19,969 nucleotides of DNA from JAABYT01 sp041581935 (GTDB taxonomy: Bacteria; Pseudomonadota; Gammaproteobacteria; HK1). A model generated the notes under the pieces. That model saw only the letters and a program-made list of their open reading frames with translations, ran no database searches and had not been told where the DNA came from. Positions within the stretch are counted from its first letter, which is position 1; each line of letters begins with the position of its first letter. A program made the position numbers and the translations under genes. Where the stretch lies: positions 1 through 19,969 of the forward strand of contig JBFICP010000029.1 in assembly GCA_041581935.1 (NCBI GenBank). The letters are read 5' to 3'. Shown one piece after another: positions 1 to 7,209 of the stretch.

Positions 1-89
1 ACACCGAAGGTCATGATCAGGATGCACCACGCAAAGGCCTTGCCTGCCCAGGCGGTGACCTTGTCGACAAACAGGATGAAGCCCATCAT
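1..89 (-). CDS. dctQ: TRAP transporter small permease DctQ, N-terminal fragment (cut by window edge)
   Basis: Reading the minus strand from an ATG ATG pair at 89-84 gives about 29 residues (MMGFILFVDKVTAWAGKAFA, then WCILIMTFG) before the window ends. A short amphipathic start (VDKVTAWAGKAFAW) followed by the beginning of a hydrophobic helix is typical of DctQ, the four-helix small membrane subunit of tripartite ATP-independent periplasmic transporters. It sits directly downstream of, and on the same strand as, the dctP-type binding-protein gene, which is where the permease genes normally lie. Spacing favours the second ATG (86), because GGAG immediately abuts the first. The large permease DctM should follow outside the window. 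The identification rests on a short fragment plus context, so confidence is moderate to good. Confidence 0.72.
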   Translation of the reverse strand, partial: MMGFILFVDKVTAWAGKAFAWCILIMTFG

Positions 90-124
90 CTCCGATACCC
101 CGATTCCCCGAGAATGCGGTAACG

Positions 125-157
125 AAAAAGCGAGGGGCGGCGCCCACGCGCCGCCCC
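125..157 (-). terminator. Intrinsic terminator or attenuator between dctP and dctQ
   Basis: A perfect 10-bp stem, GGGGCGGCGC (134-143) with GCGCCGCCCC (148-157), encloses a 4-base loop. Read on the minus strand it is followed after four bases by TTTTT (129-125). It lies 24 bases past the dctP stop and 36 bases before dctQ. Such hairpins between a binding-protein gene and its permease genes usually let the periplasmic protein be made in excess through partial termination. That role is inferred here. Confidence 0.72.
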
Positions 158-181
158 GGTCATCAAAGCACGATCACTCGG

Positions 182-1333
182 CTAGAAATTTATCTCACCG
201 GGGAAATAGTGCTTGAAAGCGAGCTTGTAGTCGGCCGAATTCATGAGGTCATAAAACGCCACACGATGCGACCATGCTTTCTGGCTCTCGACCACCTTAG
301 CGAAGAAGGGATCAGCCTCCAGCTTCGCCAGCACGGTGTCCCACGACTTTAGCTGAGCTTCCAGGATAGACTGATCCGTGCGGTAGACATTAACCCCGTG
401 ATCTTTCATGAGCTTCTGCAGGTCAATGGAGTACTGGTTCATGGCCCAGCCGTAGTTGGCGGTATTGGCCGCCTCGGCCGCGTACTCGAGGATCGCCTGA
501 TGCTCCTTCGGCAGTGACTCGTACTTGTCCTTGTTGAAGATGATCTCGAAGAACTCGGCCGCCTGATGGTAGCTGCCCATGTGATAGTGCTTGGACACGT
601 CCTGGGCGCCGAACTGCATGTCGGCGGTGGGGTTGTTGAACTCGAAGGCCTCGATGACGCCGCGCTCGAGCGCCGGCACGATCTCGCCGCCCGGAAGCTG
701 GGTCACTTTGAGCCCCATGCCCTGCATGATGTCGGTTGCCAGACCCACGGTGCGGTACTTGAGGCCCTGCATGTCCGCCGCCGACGTGACGTGTTTCTTG
801 AACCAACCCAGCGGCTGGGTCGGCATCGGCATGGCAAAGAAGCCGACCAGGTTGAGCTGCAGCTTGTCCTGCACCAGCTCTCGATACAGATCCTTACCGC
901 CACCGAAGTGGATCCAGGCGAGAATCTGCGAGGCGTTGGCGCCGAACACGGGCCCGGTGCCGAACAGCGACGCCGCCTTGTCCTTGCCGTACCAGTACGC
1001 CGTCACCGTATGCGCGCCATCGAGCACGCCCTTGTGGCAGGCATCCTGAACCTGGAAGGCTTTGACCACCGCATCGGTGGGCAGATAGTCGATTTTCAAA
1101 CTCCCACCGGACATCTGCTCGACGCGGTCCGTGTACTGCTTGGCCATGGTGGTGAAGGGGCTGCCGGCCCCCCAGGAGCCCTGCATTTTCAGCGTCGTCG
1201 TCTGCGCCACGGAAACCATCGGGAAGCCGACGGTTGCGGCGCCGGCCGCGCCCACGGCACCCGCCTTCAGGAACTTGCGGCGGCTGGACTTGGACTTGGC
1301 CGTTACTTCGCCAGTAACGTTGTTGTTCGTCAT
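182..1333 (-). CDS. dctP: TRAP transporter solute-binding protein, DctP/TakP-like, Tat-exported
   Basis: This 383-residue periplasmic receptor should deliver a small carboxylate to the DctQM permease. The N-terminus has a twin-arginine signal (SSRRKFLKAG at 16-25) followed by an Ala/Gly/Val hydrophobic stretch and a likely cleavage after SVA (residue 43), so it is probably exported folded. The mature part follows the DctP/TakP pattern: the start TLKMQGSWG, a central LKYRTVG segment carrying the arginine that usually binds the substrate carboxylate, and ALERGVIEAFEFNNPTAD, which matches the family's G-x-I-[DE]-A-x-E region. Length is normal. The start is fixed by a strong AAGGAGGAG Shine-Dalgarno just upstream. 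The TakP-like pattern and neighbouring hydroxyacid enzymes suggest a 2-keto or 2-hydroxy acid ligand, but the ligand cannot be read from sequence. Confidence 0.92.
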   Translation of the reverse strand: MTNNNVTGEVTAKSKSSRRKFLKAGAVGAAGAATVGFPMVSVAQTTTLKMQGSWGAGSPFTTMAKQYTDRVEQMSGGSLKIDYLPTDAVVKAFQVQDACHKGVLDGAHTVTAYWYGKDKAASLFGTGPVFGANASQILAWIHFGGGKDLYRELVQDKLQLNLVGFFAMPMPTQPLGWFKKHVTSAADMQGLKYRTVGLATDIMQGMGLKVTQLPGGEIVPALERGVIEAFEFNNPTADMQFGAQDVSKHYHMGSYHQAAEFFEIIFNKDKYESLPKEHQAILEYAAEAANTANYGWAMNQYSIDLQKLMKDHGVNVYRTDQSILEAQLKSWDTVLAKLEADPFFAKVVESQKAWSHRVAFYDLMNSADYKLAFKHYFPGEINF

Positions 1334-1383
1334 TTTGACTCCTCCTTAAAGGATTAACGTGGAATGCACCGGGCCATCACGAT

Positions 1384-1400
1384 ACCTGTGGACCCCAGGT
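1384..1400. promoter_or_regulatory. 17-bp near-palindrome upstream of dctP, possible operator
   Basis: ACCTGTGG-A-CCCCAGGT is an interrupted palindrome with one mismatch. It lies 51 bases upstream of the dctP start, in the position of a promoter-proximal operator. No convincing -10/-35 pair was found beside it. The surrounding non-coding stretch (1334-1470) holds nothing else clear beyond the dctP Shine-Dalgarno. The regulator is unknown and the call is tentative. Confidence 0.3.
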
Positions 1401-1470
1401 GATCGCCGCCGAACACACACGTTCGGTCAGGCGGGTATCCGCTGCTTGAGTGCTGCCCCTGGACGACGGA

Positions 1471-1611
1471 TCAGGATGGTAACCATTTGTTGTCATTCGC
1501 TTTTTCAGCCGTTGGGGCGCTTGCGCCCGCGTGGCGGTCCGCCTGGGCCGGGGCTCTGGACGGATTCTTGTATGCGATATACCAGCGAGTGTAAAGAGCC
1601 TGCCCCCCCAT
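1471..1611 (-). CDS. Possible small protein, 46 aa, unrecognised
   Basis: An ATG at 1611 opens a 46-codon reading frame (begins MGGQALYTRWYIAYKNPSRA) between the hydroxyacid dehydrogenase stop (1631) and dctP. Aromatic and basic residues cluster in the first 20 positions; the rest is Ala/Pro-rich and looks unstructured. There is no good Shine-Dalgarno, but the frame starts 19 bases after the dehydrogenase stop and could be translated by coupling. I do not recognise a family. It could equally be a chance frame in GC-rich DNA, so confidence is low. Confidence 0.2.
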   Translation of the reverse strand: MGGQALYTRWYIAYKNPSRAPAQADRHAGASAPTAEKANDNKWLPS

Positions 1612-1630
1612 GTACAGCGCGAGCAACGCT

Positions 1631-2596
1631 TCACGCCACCCGATCTCCCGGTTCTCTGCCGGCGAAAATCGCGTCCAGATTATCGAGCGCCCGGAAACCC
1701 ATGGCGTCGCGGGTCTCCCGGGTGGCGCTGCCGATATGGGGTAGCAGAAAGGTATTGTCGAGGTCCCGGTAACCGGGATGTATGTCGGGCTCATCATTAA
1801 ACACGTCGAGTCCTGCCGCCGCCACGTGCCCCGAGCGCAACGCCTGCTGCAGGGCTTCGTCGTCGACGAGCGCGCCACGGGCGGTGTTGACGAGGATTAC
1901 GCCGGGTCGCATCAGTGCAATGCGCTCTGCGTCGATGAGTCCGCGCGTCTGCGGGGTCGTCGGGCAGTGCAGGGACAGCACGTCGCAGGCGCCGAGCAGT
2001 GTCTCCAGGTGCTCATGGAACTCGGCGCCCTGCTCGGCTTGCGCGGGCAGGCGCCGCCGGTTGTGATAGTGAATGCGCATGTCGAATCCGCGCGCACGCC
2101 TGGCGGTGACCTGGCCGACGCGCCCCATGCCGACGATACCGAGAGTTTTCCCGGTGATTTGCGAACCCACCATGAACGCCGGGCTCCATTGCCGCCACCG
2201 CCCGGAGCGGATCAGGCGCTCGCCCTCGGAGGCGCGACGGGCCGCGCCCAGCATCAGCAGCATCGCGATCTCGGCGGTGGCATCGCTCAACACGTCCGGA
2301 GTATTGGTAACGATGATGCCGCGCGCCTTTGCCGCATCCAGATCCACGTGATCGACACCGACGGAGAAATTCGCAATAGCCTTGACGCTGCCGGGCAGAC
2401 GACCGATGGCCGCGGCATCCAGGTGCTCGGAGTGACAGGGCAGGAGCGCATCGGCGCCCTCGGCGAGGGCGAGCAGCTCGTCGGTGGAGTAGACATGGTC
2501 GTCCGTATTGAACAGCGGTTGGTAGTCGCGGCGAAGGCGCGTCTGCACGCCCTCGGGGAGCTTGCGCGTGACCACGACTTTTGGCTTCGACCGCAT
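1631..2596 (-). CDS. D-isomer-specific 2-hydroxyacid dehydrogenase (glyoxylate/hydroxypyruvate reductase type)
   Basis: This 321-residue cytosolic enzyme reduces a 2-keto acid such as glyoxylate or hydroxypyruvate with NAD(P)H, or runs the reverse reaction. Visible landmarks are the Rossmann motif GMGRVG (156-161), the catalytic Arg in NTARG (Arg240), Glu in FNDEP (Glu269) and His in LPHIGSAT (His287), the standard Arg-Glu-His triad. The frame stays open upstream to 2740, but an ATG at 2596 gives the family's usual N-terminus (KPKVVVTRKLP) and length, so I start there. No clear Shine-Dalgarno precedes it. The gene is divergent from the FAH/panE-like/glcDEF cluster and upstream of the TRAP genes on the same strand. 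Glyoxylate is an attractive substrate because glycolate oxidase next door makes it, but the specificity is inferred. Confidence 0.9.
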   Translation of the reverse strand: MRSKPKVVVTRKLPEGVQTRLRRDYQPLFNTDDHVYSTDELLALAEGADALLPCHSEHLDAAAIGRLPGSVKAIANFSVGVDHVDLDAAKARGIIVTNTPDVLSDATAEIAMLLMLGAARRASEGERLIRSGRWRQWSPAFMVGSQITGKTLGIVGMGRVGQVTARRARGFDMRIHYHNRRRLPAQAEQGAEFHEHLETLLGACDVLSLHCPTTPQTRGLIDAERIALMRPGVILVNTARGALVDDEALQQALRSGHVAAAGLDVFNDEPDIHPGYRDLDNTFLLPHIGSATRETRDAMGFRALDNLDAIFAGREPGDRVA

Positions 2597-2660
2597 GGAC
2601 GTATACTGCAACGAATTCGGATCGCAGGCCAGATCGAAGGGTGTAATCGTAACGAGTTGT

Positions 2661-2677
2661 AATAAAAAGCCTTTATT
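2661..2677. promoter_or_regulatory. AT-rich inverted repeat in the divergent intergenic region
   Basis: AATAAA-aagcc-TTTATT is a perfect 6-bp inverted repeat with a 5-base spacer. It stands out as AT-rich in the otherwise GC-rich 145-base gap (2597-2741) between two divergent starts. Its position and size fit an operator controlling both directions. I could not assign clear -35/-10 boxes on either strand, so promoter positions are left open. Confidence 0.3.
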
Positions 2678-2741
2678 TGCGGTCTGAACAAGGTCGGAGG
2701 CGCAACCGGCCGTTCCCGGAGAACAATAACGAGGGGACACG

Positions 2742-3512
2742 ATGACGCACTGGATCCGCTTTCAACACGCCGGGGCCACAGGCTTCGGAATCCTCGAGGG
2801 CAACGCCATCGCGGTGCACGAAGGCGACATGTTCGACGCGCCCGCTGCAACCGGTGCTTCGCTGTCGCTCGACGACGTCGTGCCCGTTGCACCGACGGCG
2901 GCGGGAAAGATGCTCGCCCTGTGGAACAATTTCCACGCGCTCGCAGAGAAACTCGACCAGGAGATACCTCCGGAGCCCCTCTACTTCATCAAAGCGAACG
3001 GCTCCTATCTCGGCACCGGTGGCGTGATCCGCAAGCCGTCGTCCTACGATGGCAAGGTCGTGTTCGAAGGCGAGCTCGGGATCGTGATTGGCAGGGAGTG
3101 CCGCTCGGTTTCCGAGCGAAAAGCCGAGTCCCACATTTTCGGTTATACGTGCATCAATGACGTGACCGCCATCGAAATCATCGCCAGGGACGCCACCTTC
3201 GCCCAATGGACGCGCGCCAAGAGCTTCGATACGTTCGGTGTCTTCGGACCGGTTGTCGCGACCGGCCTTGATCCCGCAACCCTGACAATACGCACGGTGC
3301 TCAACGACCAGGAGCGTCAGAACTACCCGGTCAGCGACATGATTTTCGGGCCTCACGCGATCGTCAGCGCCATATCCCGTGACATTACCTTGCACCCGGG
3401 GGACGTTATCTGCTGCGGGACCTCCGTGGGCGTCGGCTCCATGAAACCGGGTAGCATCATCGAGGTGACCATCGACGGTATCGGTACGCTCAGTAATCGA
3501 TACGAGGACTGA
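2742..3512 (+). CDS. Fumarylacetoacetate hydrolase (FAH) family protein
   Basis: The 256-residue product has the FAH C-terminal-domain fold seen in fumarylpyruvate hydrolases, oxaloacetate decarboxylases (FAHD1-like) and related C-C or C-O cleaving enzymes. The metal ligands are visible: Glu109 and Glu111 in FEGELGIVIG, and Asp140 in CINDVTA. The family's Lys (Lys160, RAKSFDTFGVFGP) and the glycine-rich tail GTSVGVGSMKPG are also present. The N-terminal part (1-80) is the usual short beta-rich domain. GAGGGG lies 5 bases before the ATG. The next gene starts 15 bases after its stop, so it probably leads an operon with the PanE-like reductase and glcDEF. Its substrate is likely a 2-keto acid or acylpyruvate related to the imported compound; the exact reaction cannot be assigned. 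Confidence 0.88.
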   Translation: MTHWIRFQHAGATGFGILEGNAIAVHEGDMFDAPAATGASLSLDDVVPVAPTAAGKMLALWNNFHALAEKLDQEIPPEPLYFIKANGSYLGTGGVIRKPSSYDGKVVFEGELGIVIGRECRSVSERKAESHIFGYTCINDVTAIEIIARDATFAQWTRAKSFDTFGVFGPVVATGLDPATLTIRTVLNDQERQNYPVSDMIFGPHAIVSAISRDITLHPGDVICCGTSVGVGSMKPGSIIEVTIDGIGTLSNRYED

Positions 3513-3527
3513 AGCGAGGAGATTGCA

Positions 3528-4538
3528 ATGAAAATTTGCGTAGTGGGCGCGGGTGCCATCGGCGGACTGCTCGCGGTTCGCCTGGCGGAGGCCGGCGAGC
3601 AGGTTACGGTCATCGACCGGGGGGCGCATCTGCAGGCGATCCAGCGCTCCGGGCTCAAGCTCATCATGGCCGACGGATCCGAGCATGTCACCCGTTCATT
3701 GGAAGCGGCCGCGAGCATGCGCGAGGCGGGGCCGCAGGACGTGGTGATCCTGGCGGTGAAGACGCACGTGCTCGAGACCATCGCTGCCGAGCTCGACAGC
3801 GTGCTCGGTGACGAAACCGTTATCCTGCCGATGCAAAATGGACTGCCCTGGTGGTACTTCCAAAAACACGGCGGCGAGTACGACGGCCGCGCCATCGAAT
3901 GCCTTGATCGGGACGGACGGCTAGCCGCCCACATCGACGTGAACCGAGTGATCGGCTGCGTCGTGTTTCCCGCGGGCGCAATCGCTGCGCCGGGCGTGGT
4001 GCGCCACACGGAAGGAAACCGCTTTCCACTGGGTGAGCTCGACGGCAGCGATACCGAGCGCGCCCACCGGCTCGTGGACATGTTCACCAATGCCGGCTTC
4101 AAGTCTTTCGTTCTCGATGACATTCGAGGCGAGATCTGGCTCAAGCTGCTGGGCAATCTGTCATTCAATCCAATCAGCGCGCTCACCCACGCAACCATGG
4201 TGGACATCTGCCGCTATCCGCCGAGCCGGGCGCTGGCGGTGACCCTGATGGAAGAGGCCCAGACGGTCGCAAACCGTCTCGGCATCCGTTTGCGCGTGTC
4301 CATCGACAAGCGCCTCGCCGGCGCCGAAAAAGTCGGTAAGCACAAGACGTCCATGCTGCAGGACGTGGAGGCCGGCCGGGAGCTCGAGCTCGAGGCCATC
4401 ATGGGCGCCGTCATCGAGCTTGCGCGCATGACCGGCATCACCACCCCGGCCACCGATACCGTCTACGCGCTCGTGAAGCTCCTCGATGAGACCATGCGGG
4501 AGAGCCACGGCGCCGTGCAGCTGCGCCAGATCGCGTGA
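3528..4538 (+). CDS. PanE/ApbA-family 2-dehydropantoate 2-reductase-like protein
   Basis: This 336-residue NADPH-dependent reductase belongs to the ketopantoate reductase family. The dinucleotide-binding motif GAGAIG is at 8-13, with the family's VKTH (78) and MQNG (102-105) motifs following. By comparison with E. coli PanE, Lys206 in EIWLKLLGNLSFN corresponds to the catalytic lysine, and the SMLQDVEAGRELELE segment (275-289) to the substrate-binding helix. The start has GAGGAG six bases upstream and lies 15 bases after the FAH-like gene. Placement in a hydroxyacid oxidation operon, away from other coenzyme A synthesis genes, suggests a catabolic paralogue reducing some 2-keto acid rather than pantothenate biosynthesis. 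That is inference; a true PanE cannot be excluded. Confidence 0.87.
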   Translation: MKICVVGAGAIGGLLAVRLAEAGEQVTVIDRGAHLQAIQRSGLKLIMADGSEHVTRSLEAAASMREAGPQDVVILAVKTHVLETIAAELDSVLGDETVILPMQNGLPWWYFQKHGGEYDGRAIECLDRDGRLAAHIDVNRVIGCVVFPAGAIAAPGVVRHTEGNRFPLGELDGSDTERAHRLVDMFTNAGFKSFVLDDIRGEIWLKLLGNLSFNPISALTHATMVDICRYPPSRALAVTLMEEAQTVANRLGIRLRVSIDKRLAGAEKVGKHKTSMLQDVEAGRELELEAIMGAVIELARMTGITTPATDTVYALVKLLDETMRESHGAVQLRQIA

Positions 4539-4572
4539 GATAAGCGCGTTCCACCGCAGGTGGGCGGTTCTA

Positions 4573-4599
4573 TATACTGTCCTCCGGCTCACTGGAGGA
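4573..4599 (+). promoter_or_regulatory. Possible internal -10 box and Shine-Dalgarno-sequestering hairpin before glcD
   Basis: TATACT (4573-4578) resembles a -10 box, though no good -35 lies 17 bases before it. Immediately after, TCCTCC (4580-4585) is perfectly complementary to GGAGGA (4594-4599), which contains the glcD Shine-Dalgarno GGAGG. On a transcript reading through from the panE-like gene the ribosome site could be masked in this hairpin, whereas a transcript starting just after TATACT would largely lack the pairing strand. The base pairing is seen; the regulatory effect is inferred. Confidence 0.35.
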
Positions 4600-4606
4600 T
4601 TGACCG

Positions 4607-6076
4607 ATGGCGTCGGCCGCGAACGATCGCAGTGCCTTGGTAGCCGAGTTCCGGAAATTTCTCGGCGCGGACTCGGTCCTGCACGAGCAAGAGCAGCTCA
4701 AACCGTACGAGTGCGACGGCCTGACAGCATATCGGCAGACACCTCTCATCGTCGTGCTGCCGGAAACCATCGAGCAGGTGCAGCGGGTGCTGCGCGTGTG
4801 CGCGAGCAGGGAGGTACCCGTCGTTGCCCGAGGCGCTGGAACCGGTCTTTCCGGAGGCGCCCTGCCGCTTGCCGACGGCGTGCTGCTCGGGCTCGCGAAG
4901 TTCAACCGGATTCTCTCCATCGATATCGAGAACCGCACCGCACGCGTCCAGCCCGGGGTGCGCAATCTCGCCATCTCCGAAGCCGCCGCGCCGTACGGTC
5001 TCTACTACGCGCCCGATCCGTCATCGCAGATCGCCTGCAGCATCGGCGGCAACGTGGCCGAGAATTCGGGCGGCCTGCACTGCCTGAAGTACGGCTTGAC
5101 GGTGCACAACATTCTCGAGCTTGAGGTGATCACCGTCGACGGCGAACGGCTTACCGTCGGCGCGCAGTCGCTGGACGCCCCAGGCTACGATTTGCTGGCG
5201 TTGCTCACGGGCTCGGAGGGGTTGCTTGCGATCATCGTCGAGATCACCGTGCGGCTTTTGCCGAAGCCAACCTGCGCACGGGTCATGCTTGCGGCATTCG
5301 ACGACGTGGGCGCGGCCGGCACGGCCGTCGGGCGCATCATCGCCGAAGGCATCATCCCCGGGGGACTCGAGATGATGGACAACGCCGCGATCCGCGCCGC
5401 CGAGGATTTCGTGCACGCCGGCTACCCGACCGATGCCGCCGCCATTCTGCTGTGCGAGCTCGATGGCACCGAGAGCGAGGTCGCGGATCAGGTCGAGCAG
5501 GTCTCCGCGCTGCTCGAGAGCTGCAACGCCACCGAGGTGCGGGTGGCGCGCGACGAGCAGGAGCGCGCGCTTTTCTGGGCTGGTCGCAAGGCCTCGTTTC
5601 CCGCCGTTGGCCGCCTGTCGCCGGACTACTACTGCATGGACGGCACCATTCCGCGCCGCGAGCTGCCGAAGGTTCTGACCCGCACCGCCGAGCTCTCGGA
5701 GCTGTACGGTCTTCCCGTCGTCAACGTATTTCACGCCGGCGACGGTAATCTCCATCCACTCATTCTCTACGACGCCAACAAGGAAGGCGAGGTCGAGCAG
5801 GTCGAGGCGCTCGGTGGCAAGATACTCGAGCTGTGCGTCGAGGTCGGCGGCACCATCACCGGGGAGCACGGCGTCGGCGTCGAGAAGCTCGATCAAATGT
5901 GCGTCCAGTTCGGCGCCGCGGAGCTCGCGCACTTCCACGCGGTCAAATCCGCATTCGACAAGGACAATCTGCTCAATCCCGGAAAGGCCGTTCCGACTCT
6001 GACGCGCTGCGCGGAGCTCGGTGGCATGCACGTCCACCGCGGCGAGCTTCCGTTTCCAGATCTCGAGAGGTTCTGA
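4607..6076 (+). CDS. glcD: Glycolate oxidase FAD-binding subunit GlcD
   Basis: The 489-residue flavoprotein oxidises glycolate (and often D-lactate) to the 2-keto acid, passing electrons to the GlcE/GlcF partners at the membrane. It follows E. coli GlcD along its length: YECDGLTAYR (34-43), the FAD pyrophosphate loop VARGAGTGLSGGALPL (73-88), the block from YYAPDPSSQIACSIGGN to AENSGG (133-155), PGGLEMMDN, YYCMDGTIPRR, VFHAGDGNLHPLI (374-386) with its active-site histidines, and GEHGVGVEK. It ends LPFPDLERF like its homologues. GGAGG lies 8 bases before the ATG, in a possible hairpin. glcE begins 4 bases after its stop, so the two are translationally linked. Confidence 0.96.
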   Translation: MASAANDRSALVAEFRKFLGADSVLHEQEQLKPYECDGLTAYRQTPLIVVLPETIEQVQRVLRVCASREVPVVARGAGTGLSGGALPLADGVLLGLAKFNRILSIDIENRTARVQPGVRNLAISEAAAPYGLYYAPDPSSQIACSIGGNVAENSGGLHCLKYGLTVHNILELEVITVDGERLTVGAQSLDAPGYDLLALLTGSEGLLAIIVEITVRLLPKPTCARVMLAAFDDVGAAGTAVGRIIAEGIIPGGLEMMDNAAIRAAEDFVHAGYPTDAAAILLCELDGTESEVADQVEQVSALLESCNATEVRVARDEQERALFWAGRKASFPAVGRLSPDYYCMDGTIPRRELPKVLTRTAELSELYGLPVVNVFHAGDGNLHPLILYDANKEGEVEQVEALGGKILELCVEVGGTITGEHGVGVEKLDQMCVQFGAAELAHFHAVKSAFDKDNLLNPGKAVPTLTRCAELGGMHVHRGELPFPDLERF

Positions 6077-6080
6077 GCCG

Positions 6081-7154
6081 GTGAGCGGCGAAGCCGATGC
6101 GAGCGCCGAGCTCGCGCAGCGTATTCTGCGGGCGGCGCACGACGGTACGCCGCTCGACATCGTCGCGGGTGGCAGCAAGGCTTTTCTCGGGCGCATCACC
6201 CAGAGTGAGCCCTTCGACGTGTCCGGACACCGCGGAATCGTCTCCTACGAGCCCACCGAGCTGGTCATCACGGCGCGCGCCGGTACGCCGCTCGCCGAAG
6301 TCGAGCGCGTGCTTGCCGACCGTGGCCAGATGCTCGCCTTCGAGCCGCCCCACTACGGCGCAGCGGCGACGCTCGGCGGCACCATCGCCAGCGCGCTTTC
6401 GGGACCGCGGCGCCCGTACGCCGGCGCCGCGCGGGATTTCGTGCTGGGCATCAAGCTGCTGAGCGGCGAGGGCCGGGTACTCTCATTCGGCGGACAGGTG
6501 ATGAAGAACGTGGCCGGCTACGACGTGTCGCGACTCATGGTAGGCGCCATGGGCACCCTCGGGGTGTTGCTGGAGATCTCGCTCAAGGTGCTGCCGTTGC
6601 CGGCAAAGAGCGCGACGATGGGCTTTTCACTGGACGCGGCCGGCGCTATCGACAAGATGAATGCCTGGGCCGGCACGCCGTTGCCGCTTTCCGGCGCCTA
6701 CCACGACGAAGGTCGGCTCTACGTTCGGCTTTCCGGCACGGCGGGCGGCGTCGACGAGGCCGTCGATCGCCTCGCCGGTGAAGGTGGTGAGCCGAGCGAA
6801 GACGGCGAACGTTGGCGCGCGCTGCGTGAACACGAGCTGGCGCACTTCGACACCGAGACTCCGGTGTGGCGATTATCCGTGCCGCCGGCGACGCCGCCAC
6901 TCACCCTGCCGGGGACAACCTTGATTGACTGGGGCGGCGCACTGCGCTGGCTCGCGAGCAATGCCGAGGGTGAGCGGATTCGCCGCACGACGCAGGCCGT
7001 CGGCGGCCACGCGATGCTGTATCGAAACGGCGATCGCCGGGGTGATGTTTATCATCCCCTGAGTCCCGCGATGCTCGCGCTGCATCGGCGCCTGAAATCC
7101 GGCTTTGATCCGAAAGGCATACTCAATCGCGGGAGAATGTACGCGGATTTGTAA
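6081..7154 (+). CDS. glcE: Glycolate oxidase subunit GlcE (second FAD-binding subunit)
   Basis: I chose the GTG at 6081, which gives 357 residues and starts 4 bases after the glcD stop. An in-frame ATG at 6021 would overlap glcD by 56 bases and give a tail-less GlcE an atypical N-terminus. GAGAGG (6064-6069) may serve as ribosome site. The FAD-binding segment includes ILRAAHDGTPLDIVAGGSKAFLGR (15-38), the block around EPPHYGAAATLGGTIASALS (88-107), GPRRPYAGAARDFVLGIKLL and MKNVAGYDVSRLMVGAMGTLG (141-161), all characteristic of GlcE. It is shorter than GlcD because it lacks most of that protein's C-terminal domain, as is normal. It is needed with GlcD and GlcF for glycolate oxidase activity in E. 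coli. Confidence 0.93.
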   Translation: MSGEADASAELAQRILRAAHDGTPLDIVAGGSKAFLGRITQSEPFDVSGHRGIVSYEPTELVITARAGTPLAEVERVLADRGQMLAFEPPHYGAAATLGGTIASALSGPRRPYAGAARDFVLGIKLLSGEGRVLSFGGQVMKNVAGYDVSRLMVGAMGTLGVLLEISLKVLPLPAKSATMGFSLDAAGAIDKMNAWAGTPLPLSGAYHDEGRLYVRLSGTAGGVDEAVDRLAGEGGEPSEDGERWRALREHELAHFDTETPVWRLSVPPATPPLTLPGTTLIDWGGALRWLASNAEGERIRRTTQAVGGHAMLYRNGDRRGDVYHPLSPAMLALHRRLKSGFDPKGILNRGRMYADL

Positions 7155-7209
7155 GCGCGAGCCCTCTTTGGCGGCTCGCATCCAAAAGCTTCGACGGACG
7201 AACAGCGCA

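Noticed and set aside
566..1357. Long plus-strand open frame (263 codons) antisense to dctP
   Set aside because: Shadow of a GC-rich gene. The translation is His/Val/Arg-rich without domain motifs, and the opposite strand has a complete DctP protein with Tat signal and Shine-Dalgarno.
1778..2662. Plus-strand open frame (294 codons) opposite the hydroxyacid dehydrogenase
   Set aside because: No recognisable motifs; the minus-strand frame has an intact catalytic triad and Rossmann motif.
2673..3686. Minus-strand open frame (337 codons) opposite the FAH gene
   Set aside because: It spans two well-supported plus-strand genes and has no domain pattern, so it is a shadow.
5021..6199. Minus-strand open frame (392 codons) opposite glcD
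   Set aside because: Low-complexity Leu/Asp/Gly/Ala-rich shadow; glcD on the plus strand matches its family from end to end.
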